Shown in pieces: positions 6,405 through 12,847 of a DNA stretch of 20,506 nucleotides; the first letter of the stretch is position 1, and each line of letters starts with the position of its first letter. This DNA comes from Ruminococcus flavefaciens (lineage in GTDB: Bacteria > Bacillota > Clostridia > Oscillospirales > Ruminococcaceae). The notes below the pieces were generated by a model. It ran no database searches, had not been told where the DNA came from, and worked only from the letters and a program-made list of their open reading frames with translations. The position numbers and the translations under genes were made by a program. The stretch covers positions 1-20,506 of the forward strand of contig CADBAC010000001.1 in assembly GCA_902792495.1 (NCBI GenBank), given 5' to 3'.

Positions 6405-8477
6405 TTGGGAGACCTTAAACATTGCTATAAATGCATGGAAGAATACGATGCAGAACTTCATGTCTGCCCACACTGCGGCTACGATGAGAATACACCGCAC
6501 AATCCGATGTATATAGCACCCGGTACTCTGCTCCATGAAAAATACCTCTGCGGTATTCTGCTTGAATTCAACGGCGAAGGCGCTACCTATGCAGGTAAGG
6601 ATATCAGTACAGGCAAAAAGGTTCAGATAAGGGAATATATGCCTATTACCCTCTGTACCCGTATCAAAAACAGATCTACCATCAGTGTAAATTACAACAA
6701 TCTGGCTAAATATAAGGCCTTTATGGCTGAATATACAGAGCTTAACAAGTCTCTGGCAAGACTCAGGAACAATCAGAACATCATCCCCGTTCTGGATATG
6801 TTCGCTGAAAATAATACTACCTATACCATCTTTGAGCATATCGAAGGTGTAAAACTTCTTGATTATCTCAAGGAAAACGCAGGTGAACTCAGCTGGGATC
6901 AGGTTTCAAGAATATTCCCTCCCTTGTTCACTACTATCGGTATTCTCCATAACTCAGGTATCATCCACCGTGCTATCAGCCCCGATACCGTTTATATCAA
7001 CGATAAGGGCGAACTGAAACTCTGCGGTTTCAGTGTGGCCGCTGTGAGAACCGTCAACGCAGGCCTTGAGTATGAACTCTTCAAGGGCTATGCCGCTCCC
7101 GAACAGTATTCGGCAAGCAGCAATTCCCGTCAGGGCACATGGACCGATGTTTACGGTGTCAGCGCACTTCTCTACAGAGCGCTCACAGGATGTATGCCTA
7201 TCGACTCTGTGACCCGTCTCAGGCATGACAATCTCCATGAGCCATATATTCTCGATTCACGCTTACCTCCTCATGTATCTTCAGTTATCATGAAGGGTAT
7301 GAGCCTTTCGGGCAGAGACAGGATACAGACCATAACCGAACTGGTAACACAGCTCTTTGAACAGCCCTCAGATGATGAGGAGACCGCTACAGTTGCCGCT
7401 ATACAGGCCGCAGAAGCTAAACGTGAAGCCGCTTCAAGACAGCAGGCTGCAAATAATATGCCTCGCCTTCAGCGCAGGAATCCAAATCAGCCTGTACGCC
7501 GTTCCGCTCCGCCTCAGCCTCAGCACAGACAGGAGCCTGTAAGAGAACGCCGCTACCGTGACGAGGAAGAATACAGCTACGAAAGAGTAAGTACAGTTGA
7601 TAAGATAAAGGTGCCCATAATCATAAGCATCCTTCTTATCGCTATCCTTATGATAATCGGTGTTTTCGTTTACAACATCATCAATGAGCCGCAGGAAGAA
7701 GAAGACCCGAGAGCAAAGCGCAAGTCTTCAACATCTGCTTCTGAGGTTGTTGACGAGGACAGCGAGATAACATCCGATTCGTCAGGTGATATCGAAATGC
7801 CCAGCCTTGTAGGACGTTTCTTCGAGCAGACATCCGAGAAGTGGGCTGAATATTTCACTCTTGAGCCTGAGTATGAGTACACCGAAGACTATGCCATGGA
7901 TATGATCTATGAGCAGAGCATCGAGGAAGGCACTATGATAACTCAGGGTGCTGTTATCGAAGTCAAGGTCAGCAAGGGTAAGATATCTGCGATCATCCCC
8001 GACTTCAAGGATCTCACAGTCGCTCAGTATAAGATACGCCTCGAAAAGGCCGGTATCCCCGAGGATAACTACGAAATGGTAGAAGCCAAGACAGGAAACG
8101 GCGCTACCGATTCCATCACAGAGATACAGCTTGACGGCGAAAAGGTCGATCCCGGAACAATGTTCAACAACAAGGCCGGCAAGAAGCTGACTATCTACTA
8201 TGTATCTGCTAAAACTGTAAACGGTACAACTGCCGTATACAACGAAAGCTATAACGATACCACAGTTGCTTACAACTACACGGATACAACTACAGTTGCT
8301 TCATACTATGAAGAGCCTACACAGCAGGCAGTATGGACTGAGCCGCCTACACAGGCCGCTTATACCGATCCACCTGCACCTGTTGCAACAGACCCACCGG
8401 CACCTGTAGTTCCTGATCCGCCTGCACCTGTTACACCACCTGCTGATAACGGCGGCGGAGAAGCTCCTGCTGAATAA
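6405..8477 (+). CDS. Zinc-ribbon, kinase-fold (catalytically degenerate), transmembrane, PASTA protein
   Basis: 690 residues. The TTG start at 6405 is set by AAGGAGG 7 bases upstream. Order: zinc ribbon (Cys7, Cys10, Cys21, Cys24); Ser/Thr kinase fold, about 40-318; charged Gln/Arg-rich linker; one membrane helix, about 402-426; two PASTA-like repeats, about 463-526 and 527-603; and a Thr/Tyr/Pro-rich tail with three DPPAPV repeats, 655-677. Related Clostridia proteins are PASTA kinases that sense cell-wall fragments. Here the catalytic set is gone: the ATP-site Lys of VAIKEY is Arg76 (VQIREY), the HRD Asp is Ala190 (IIHRAISPDT), the metal-binding Asn is Thr195, and DFG reads GFS at 208-210. 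The APE motif (AAPEQY) is kept. It is therefore probably a pseudokinase that binds, scaffolds or regulates rather than phosphorylates. It is monocistronic by position. Confidence 0.87.
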   Translation: MGDLKHCYKCMEEYDAELHVCPHCGYDENTPHNPMYIAPGTLLHEKYLCGILLEFNGEGATYAGKDISTGKKVQIREYMPITLCTRIKNRSTISVNYNNLAKYKAFMAEYTELNKSLARLRNNQNIIPVLDMFAENNTTYTIFEHIEGVKLLDYLKENAGELSWDQVSRIFPPLFTTIGILHNSGIIHRAISPDTVYINDKGELKLCGFSVAAVRTVNAGLEYELFKGYAAPEQYSASSNSRQGTWTDVYGVSALLYRALTGCMPIDSVTRLRHDNLHEPYILDSRLPPHVSSVIMKGMSLSGRDRIQTITELVTQLFEQPSDDEETATVAAIQAAEAKREAASRQQAANNMPRLQRRNPNQPVRRSAPPQPQHRQEPVRERRYRDEEEYSYERVSTVDKIKVPIIISILLIAILMIIGVFVYNIINEPQEEEDPRAKRKSSTSASEVVDEDSEITSDSSGDIEMPSLVGRFFEQTSEKWAEYFTLEPEYEYTEDYAMDMIYEQSIEEGTMITQGAVIEVKVSKGKISAIIPDFKDLTVAQYKIRLEKAGIPEDNYEMVEAKTGNGATDSITEIQLDGEKVDPGTMFNNKAGKKLTIYYVSAKTVNGTTAVYNESYNDTTVAYNYTDTTTVASYYEEPTQQAVWTEPPTQAAYTDPPAPVATDPPAPVVPDPPAPVTPPADNGGGEAPAE

Positions 8478-8487
8478 TACAAGAATA

Positions 8488-8515
8488 AAGCCATAGTACA
8501 TCTGTACTATGGCTT
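8488..8515 (+). terminator. Strong hairpin after the pseudokinase gene
   Basis: AAGCCATAGTACA (8488-8500), TC, TGTACTATGGCTT (8503-8515): 13 perfect pairs beginning 10 bases after the stop. The plus-strand tail (TTAACTT) is only moderately T-rich, while the minus-strand tail (TTATTCTT) is better, so it may work in both directions. Confidence 0.55.
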
Positions 8516-8551
8516 AACTTGTCAAAAAGTGACATATCATCGTATAATAAT

Positions 8552-8631
8552 GGGCTGTCGGGGACGCCAGCCCCTACAATTCGTCTATTCTTCGTGAATG
8601 TTTTTGTAGGGGACGGCGTCCTCGACAGCCC
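8552..8631. repeat. Paired TGTAGGGG palindromic elements forming an 80-bp inverted repeat
   Basis: The left arm 8552-8579 and right arm 8604-8631 match as reverse complements at 25 of 28 positions (GGGCTGTCG...CCCTACAA against TTGTAGGGG...CGACAGCCC), with a 24-base loop. Each arm carries the TGTAGGG head also found at 2781 and 2835. No coding sense was found in the loop. Confidence 0.75.
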
Positions 8632-8654
8632 AAAATTAGTTTTTGACAGAATAA

Positions 8655-8678
8655 GGGCCGCCAAAGGCGGCCCCTACA
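8655..8678 (-). repeat. TGTAGGGG palindrome, possible clpB terminator
   Basis: On the minus strand TGTAG is followed by a hairpin with arms GGGCCGCC and GGCGGCCC (8655-8662 and 8666-8673) around a 3-base loop, then TTATTCTGTC. It is the first strong GC hairpin with a T-rich tail downstream of clpB, so it could end that transcript. It shares its head with the other repeats of this family. Confidence 0.6.
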
Positions 8679-8696
8679 TTTATTGTTGTATCATCT

Positions 8697-8834
8697 TATA
8701 AACAAGAAGTGCCAGCGAGCGAAAGCAGAATATGCTTAACGTACAAAGTAAGCGAGCGAAGCAAGCGAATCGTGATTGCGCCGCCGCTCGCTCAGCGGCC
8801 GACTCGTGATCGCCTGCGGGGGCGTCCCCGCCGC
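8697..8834. other. GC-rich repetitive spacer after clpB
   Basis: It contains short reiterated tracts: AGCGAGCGAAAGC, then AAGCGAGCGAAGCAAGCG, then two near-identical TCGTGATTGC/TCGTGATCGC repeats. A perfect hairpin GCGGGG-GCGT-CCCCGC (8816-8831) lies just past the clpB stop codon. No plausible gene was found on either strand. The GAGCGAAGC theme also occurs inside the element at 6131-6255. Confidence 0.55.
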
Positions 8835-11432
8835 TCAGCTTGCGGTAAGTTCACCGTTTGCGTCAAGGTCAATATCTATGACATCGCCTGCTGAGAGATT
8901 GCCGCCTATGATCCGCTTGGCAGCAATTGTCTCTACCTTGCTCTGTATGAATCTTCTAAGCGGTCTTGCACCAAATGTCGGATCGTATCCGCAGTCTACG
9001 ATGTACTGCTTTGCCTTGTCGCTGACTGTTATCTTTATGTGCTTGTCGTCAAGACGCTTCTGGAGTCCCACCAGCATAAGGTCAACAATGCTCATTATCT
9101 CGGTCTTGCTAAGCGGCTTGAAGTAGATTATCTCATCAAGACGGTTGAGGAATTCGGGTCTGAACTGTGTCTTGAGGAGGACGTCCACCTTTGCCCTTGC
9201 CTCTTCGCTTATCTCGTTGTTCTCGTCGATTCCTTCGAGGATGTATGGTGAACCGAGGTTTGATGTGAGGATTATGATAGTATTCTTGAAGTCAACAGTA
9301 CGTCCCTGAGAATCGGTGATACGTCCGTCATCAAGAACCTGAAGAAGGATGTTGAATACATCAGGGTGAGCCTTTTCTATCTCATCAAAGAGAACTACCG
9401 AATAAGGCTTTCTGCGGACTGCTTCTGTAAGCTGACCACCCTCGTCATATCCCACGTATCCGGGAGGCGCTCCTATCAGACGGCTTACAGAGAATTTCTC
9501 CATGTACTCACTCATATCTATACGGATGATATTTCTCTCGTCGTCAAAGAGTATCTCTGAAAGCGCCTTTGCCAGCTCGGTCTTACCAACACCTGTAGGT
9601 CCGAGGAAAAGGAATGAACCGATAGGTCTGTCAGGCGACTGAATACCTGCACGGGAGCGGAGTATAGCCTCGCTGACCTTTGTAACAGCTTCGTTCTGAC
9701 CGATGACACGCTTGTGGAGAAGTCCCTCCATTCCCAGTATCTTTTCCTTTTCGCCTTCCATAAGCTTTGATACAGGGATGCCTGTCCAGCGGCATACTAT
9801 CTTTGCTATCTCGTCTTCAGTAACTCTGTCACGAAGCAGTCTCTCGCCTTTCAGGTCTTCTTCTGCCTGCTTTTCAAGGCTTTCCAGTTCCTTTTTAAGC
9901 TGTGGGAGTCTGCCGTATTCAAGTTCAGCGGCCTTGTTGAAATCGTACTCACGCTTTGCCTTTTCTATCTCACCGCCGATCTGCTCCAGTTCCTCACGAA
10001 GCTTCTGAACAGCGGAAATGTCGTTCTTCTCGTTTTCCCACTTAGCCTTCATGGAGTTGAACTTCTCACGGAGTTCTGCAAGTTCCTTCTGTATCTCTTC
10101 AAGGTGTTCCTGAGAAATGCTGTCGCTTTCCTTTTTCAGAGCAGTCTCCTCTATCTGGAGCTGTATCATCTTACGGTTTATCTCGTCCAGTTCTGTTGGC
10201 ATAGAATCCATTTCTGTACGGATAGTAGCGCAGGCTTCATCTATAAGGTCGATAGCCTTATCGGGAAGGAAACGGTCGGTGATGTATCTGTTGGAGAGTG
10301 TAGCTGCTGAGATAAGGGCATTATCGCTTATCTTAACGCCGTGATATACCTCATAGCGCTCTTTAAGTCCACGGAGGATCGATATAGTATCCTCCACATT
10401 CGGCTCATCAACCATTACAGGCTGGAAACGTCTGCCGAGAGCAGGATCTTTCTCGATGTACTGGCGGTACTCGTTAAGAGTTGTAGCACCGATACAATGC
10501 AGTTCACCACGGGCAAGCATTGGTTTGAGGAGGTTGCCTGCGTCCATAGCACCGTCAGTCTTGCCTGCGCCGACGATGGTATGAAGCTCATCGATAAACA
10601 TGATTATCTGTCCGTTGCTGTTCTTCACTTCGTTGAGTACGGCTTTCAGACGCTCTTCAAATTCACCTCTGTACTTTGCACCTGCCACAAGTGCACCCAT
10701 ATCAAGGGAGAACACCTTGCGGTCTTTCAGGTTGTCAGGAACATCTCCTGCAACGATACGGAGGGCAAGTCCCTCAGCAATGGCAGTCTTACCAACACCC
10801 GGCTCACCGATGAGTACAGGGTTGTTCTTGGTCTTACGGGAAAGGATACGGATAACGTTTCTTATCTCGCTGTCACGGCCGATTACCGGGTCAAGCTTGT
10901 TCTTTCTTGCAAGTCCCACAAGTTCCTGACCGTACTTAGTGAGCACATCGTAGGTCTCCTCGGGATTCTCATTTGTAACACGGGTATTTCCACGCACTGA
11001 CATAAGAGCGCTGAGGAAGCTGTCACGGGTGATATTGAATGTCCTGAGAAGCTGTGAAACGTCTCTGTCCTTGCTTTCTATGAGTGAAAGCATGATATGC
11101 TCAACGGAAACGAACTCGTCCTTCATATTTGAAGCGATGGACTCAGCCCCTGTGAGTACACGGTCAGCCTCTGCGGAAAGTGCCATCTGAGCGCTTCTGC
11201 CGCTTCCTGTGACCTTCGGGAGCATACCTATCTTCTTATCGACCTCGGAATCGAATATATCCACATCCACGTTCATCTTCTTCAGCAGCTGAGGGATAAG
11301 TCCGTTTTCCTGCTTGAGAAGTCCTGAGAGAAGGTGTATCGGGTCGATAATGCTGTTTGACTGCATTACGGCGATGCTCTGAGCCTTTCTCACAGCGTCA
11401 ATGGATTTCTGGGTCATTTTTTCTGCATTCAT
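8835..11432 (-). CDS. clpB: ATP-dependent protein disaggregase ClpB
   Basis: 865 residues, the full length of ClpB. This is a cytosolic hexameric AAA+ machine that, with DnaK, pulls apart aggregated proteins after heat or other stress. Order: Clp N-domain with two repeats (1-145); first AAA+ ring with Walker A GEPGVGKT (209-216) and Walker B IIMFIDE (276-282); the long coiled-coil middle domain (about 405-530) that marks ClpB rather than ClpA or ClpC; second AAA+ ring with Walker A GPTGVGKT (611-618); and a C-terminal domain ending ELTAS. The start has AAAGGAGG about 8 bases upstream. It lies 56 bases after the ribbon-helix-helix gene in the same direction with no terminator between them, so the two are probably co-transcribed. 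No CIRCE element or CtsR-type direct repeat was seen near it or near the operon promoter. Confidence 0.97.
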   Translation of the reverse strand: MNAEKMTQKSIDAVRKAQSIAVMQSNSIIDPIHLLSGLLKQENGLIPQLLKKMNVDVDIFDSEVDKKIGMLPKVTGSGRSAQMALSAEADRVLTGAESIASNMKDEFVSVEHIMLSLIESKDRDVSQLLRTFNITRDSFLSALMSVRGNTRVTNENPEETYDVLTKYGQELVGLARKNKLDPVIGRDSEIRNVIRILSRKTKNNPVLIGEPGVGKTAIAEGLALRIVAGDVPDNLKDRKVFSLDMGALVAGAKYRGEFEERLKAVLNEVKNSNGQIIMFIDELHTIVGAGKTDGAMDAGNLLKPMLARGELHCIGATTLNEYRQYIEKDPALGRRFQPVMVDEPNVEDTISILRGLKERYEVYHGVKISDNALISAATLSNRYITDRFLPDKAIDLIDEACATIRTEMDSMPTELDEINRKMIQLQIEETALKKESDSISQEHLEEIQKELAELREKFNSMKAKWENEKNDISAVQKLREELEQIGGEIEKAKREYDFNKAAELEYGRLPQLKKELESLEKQAEEDLKGERLLRDRVTEDEIAKIVCRWTGIPVSKLMEGEKEKILGMEGLLHKRVIGQNEAVTKVSEAILRSRAGIQSPDRPIGSFLFLGPTGVGKTELAKALSEILFDDERNIIRIDMSEYMEKFSVSRLIGAPPGYVGYDEGGQLTEAVRRKPYSVVLFDEIEKAHPDVFNILLQVLDDGRITDSQGRTVDFKNTIIILTSNLGSPYILEGIDENNEISEEARAKVDVLLKTQFRPEFLNRLDEIIYFKPLSKTEIMSIVDLMLVGLQKRLDDKHIKITVSDKAKQYIVDCGYDPTFGARPLRRFIQSKVETIAAKRIIGGNLSAGDVIDIDLDANGELTAS

Positions 11433-11468
11433 ATATATATCCTCCTTTATAATGGGGTGTTTTAACTA

Positions 11469-11482
11469 TATCAGATCTGATA
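11469..11482. promoter_or_regulatory. Perfect 14-bp palindrome between the RHH gene and clpB
   Basis: TATCAGATCTGATA reads the same on both strands. It lies in the 56-base gap, about 36 bases before the clpB start. It could be an operator (the upstream gene encodes a ribbon-helix-helix protein) or an mRNA fold. Function is not shown. Confidence 0.4.
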
Positions 11483-11488
11483 CATCCG

Positions 11489-12130
11489 CTATAAAATATA
11501 CCTCTGAAGCATATCCACATACTCCTTTTCCAGCTGGGGAGCATACTGCATGAACTCATCAGGAGCCGAAAAATAAGTCTGGATAGACCTGTTCAGATGT
11601 GTCAGGTAACTGCTTATAGCCTCTCCTGCCTTTTCATCGTCAAGTCCGCTTTCGAGAAGTTTGCGTGTGAAACATCCCGAAGTCAGTTCAAAGCCGTAAT
11701 CATCCCTGCCTTTAGCGTGGAGAAGTGCAGTTTCCAGCTTTGCACGGTAGACGAAAAAGCTGTTGAACAGTTCGATAAGGCTTCCGCTCTGAGTACGTAT
11801 CTGCACTCTCAGCGTGCCCAGCTTATCATCGGGGGAACGTTCAAGCTCCACCTTATAGCTGATAGTCGGGCGGTACTTATAGTCCAGTGCAGTTTTCAGC
11901 GTCATAAGCGAAGCGGAGCGCTGCTGCTGTATCTGAAAGCTGCTGCTGACCAGTTCGGAGAGCGAGGCGAATATCTCCCTCATTCTCATTTCGGGAGTAA
12001 CGCAGGACAAATGCTCGGCCAGTATCTGATTTATAAGATTCGACCTGCTTGTGCCGAGGCGGTAAGCCTGACGGTCAACGGCTTTGATGACGTCATCCAT
12101 AAGCACCAGACTGTATACACTTTTCTTCAT
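11489..12130 (-). CDS. Ribbon-helix-helix (CopG/Arc-type) DNA-binding protein with a large unassigned C-terminal region
   Basis: 213 residues. The first 45 or so (MKKSVYSLVLMDDVIKAVDR, then LGTSRSNLINQILAEHLS) fit a ribbon-helix-helix fold: a short beta strand for the DNA major groove and two helices with the turn GTSRSNLIN. The remaining 165 residues include a strand-rich stretch (about 90-125) and helices near the end, and match no family I know. It is much larger than typical RHH repressors of 45-100 residues. The ATG at 12130 has AAAGGAGG upstream. It has a consensus promoter and leads into clpB, so it may be an autoregulator of the operon or a stress regulator; that is inference from position. 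Confidence 0.72.
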   Translation of the reverse strand: MKKSVYSLVLMDDVIKAVDRQAYRLGTSRSNLINQILAEHLSCVTPEMRMREIFASLSELVSSSFQIQQQRSASLMTLKTALDYKYRPTISYKVELERSPDDKLGTLRVQIRTQSGSLIELFNSFFVYRAKLETALLHAKGRDDYGFELTSGCFTRKLLESGLDDEKAGEAISSYLTHLNRSIQTYFSAPDEFMQYAPQLEKEYVDMLQRYIL

Positions 12131-12154
12131 AGCGTTCCTCCTTTCGATGATTAC

Positions 12155-12183
12155 ATGATATCACATCTTATAGAATTTGTCAA
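12155..12183 (-). promoter_or_regulatory. Promoter of the RHH-clpB operon
   Basis: On the minus strand TTGACA (12178-12183), a 17-base spacer, and TATCAT (12155-12160), about 25 bases ahead of the ATG. No CIRCE (TTAGCACTC-N9-GAGTGCTAA) or tandem GGTCAAA repeat of CtsR type overlaps it. Confidence 0.8.
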
Positions 12184-12237
12184 GCGGATTATATAACATT
12201 TCACGCAAGTTTCACATTGAGTTTTTGCGTTCCGTCT

Positions 12238-12269
12238 GTACTATATGTAAAAAATAGTACGTACATATA
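12238..12269. promoter_or_regulatory. Two overlapping, mutually exclusive dyads upstream of the RHH promoter
   Basis: GTACTAT (12238-12244) pairs with ATAGTAC (12254-12260). Offset within the same bases, TATATGTA (12242-12249) pairs with TACATATA (12262-12269). Both are perfect. They lie about 55-90 bases upstream of the RHH -35 and just downstream of the small-RNA terminator. A candidate operator for a dimeric repressor, not proven. Confidence 0.4.
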
Positions 12270-12331
12270 AAAAATCTATAGGCTATTCGCACAACATCGA
12301 GGGTGTGAGAGATATACTATCAGTAAAAGTA

Positions 12332-12359
12332 TAAAAAAAATCCATCCCGAAGGATGGAT
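12332..12359 (-). terminator. Intrinsic terminator of the small RNA
   Basis: On the minus strand ATCCATCC, tetraloop TTCG, GGATGGAT (12340-12359), then eight T (12333-12340, sharing one base with the stem). Nearly textbook, and it fixes the strand of the transcript because the plus-strand side has no T-tract. Confidence 0.92.
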
Positions 12360-12586
12360 GAAACGCTCCAAACGACTTTCGCCGCTTAGCACTGTGGAGC
12401 GTGCCATAGATAATAAGTTAAAACAAGTTATTGAGAATAGAAAACATGAAAAAATTACAAATGAAAGGGGTTAGTTTTATTTATTGACAAAACTATCTCT
12501 ATGGCGAGCAAGTGAATTAATACTCAGTATCAAGCACATGAGAGGGGAGGGTACTTGATACTGAATACCAATAATCTTCATTTGCT
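12332..12586 (-). ncRNA. Structured small RNA of about 255 nt, family not recognised
   Basis: A promoter (12593-12621) and a UUCG terminator (12332-12359) bracket a minus-strand transcript with no convincing gene. The 5' part forms a hairpin of 14 pairs with one G-U (12554-12567 with 12521-12534). Its loop reads CCUCCCCUCUC in RNA and is complementary to Shine-Dalgarno sequences. The middle (about 12410-12515) is A/U-rich and looks unstructured. The 3' part has an 8-bp stem (12395-12402 with 12363-12370), an 8-nt bulge CAGUGCUA, then a 6-bp stem capped by a GAAA tetraloop (12377-12380), followed at once by the terminator. I could not match it to 6S, SRP, RNase P, tmRNA or a known riboswitch. 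The loop suggests a trans-acting antisense regulator of translation. Transcript ends are predicted, not measured. Confidence 0.75.
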
Positions 12587-12592
12587 GTATTT

Positions 12593-12621
12593 ATTATAGT
12601 TCAAAACCAAGTTTTTTGCAA
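12593..12621 (-). promoter_or_regulatory. Promoter of the small RNA
   Basis: TTGCAA (12616-12621), a 17-base spacer, and TATAAT (12593-12598) on the minus strand. The predicted start is near 12586. Confidence 0.75.
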
Positions 12622-12777
12622 GCTACATTTGTAATCTAAACTGCACTTTTGTATACTTTTCATCCCTTTTCCCGATTTTTTCAGGTTAACTTTTTATTAA
12701 TTAGTATTAGCTTATTACTAATTAACATTATATATAGATTCTCAATTATTTTTTCATTTCCGACATACACAAAATAA
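12622..12777. other. AT-rich gap with a perfect 10-bp dyad
   Basis: TTAATTAGTA (12697-12706) pairs with TACTAATTAA (12716-12725) around a 9-base loop. The rest is AT-rich with no gene or promoter I can support. The dyad lies upstream of the small-RNA promoter and downstream of the lipoprotein terminator. Confidence 0.45.
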
Positions 12778-12815
12778 AAACACAGCGCTTCTTTTTTGTC
12801 AGAAACGCTGTGTTT
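12778..12815 (-). terminator. Terminator of the carbohydrate-binding lipoprotein gene
   Basis: AAACACAGCG (12778-12787) pairs with CGCTGTGTTT (12806-12815), with extra TTCT/AGAA pairing inside the loop. The minus-strand tail is TTTTTATTTT. It sits 33 bases after the stop codon. Confidence 0.8.
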
Positions 12816-12847
12816 AATATTACCGTTTGTAAAATCAATGTAATAAT

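Noticed and set aside
8365..8437. Coding tandem repeat (DPPAPV) as a possible genetic switch
   Set aside because: The units are imperfect at DNA level and in frame. They read as an ordinary Pro-rich wall-spanning tail.
10341..11000. 219-codon plus-strand frame inside clpB
   Set aside because: It is a shadow of clpB in the antisense frame with no ribosome site; clpB is unambiguous.
12131..12340. CIRCE or CtsR site controlling clpB
   Set aside because: No TTAGCACTC-N9-GAGTGCTAA or tandem GGTCAAA-type repeat was found; the dyads present have other sequences.
12478..12582. A 34-codon frame (MKIIGIQYQVPSPL...) in the small RNA
   Set aside because: It starts only a few bases after the predicted transcript start, has no ribosome binding site, and spans the 14-bp hairpin and its loop. 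RNA structure explains the sequence better, though a tiny peptide cannot be fully excluded.
12332..12621. Riboswitch or T-box leader for the RHH-clpB operon
   Set aside because: The transcript ends at a strong terminator about 150 bases before the separate RHH promoter, and no T-box, purine, c-di-GMP or SAM core motif was recognised.
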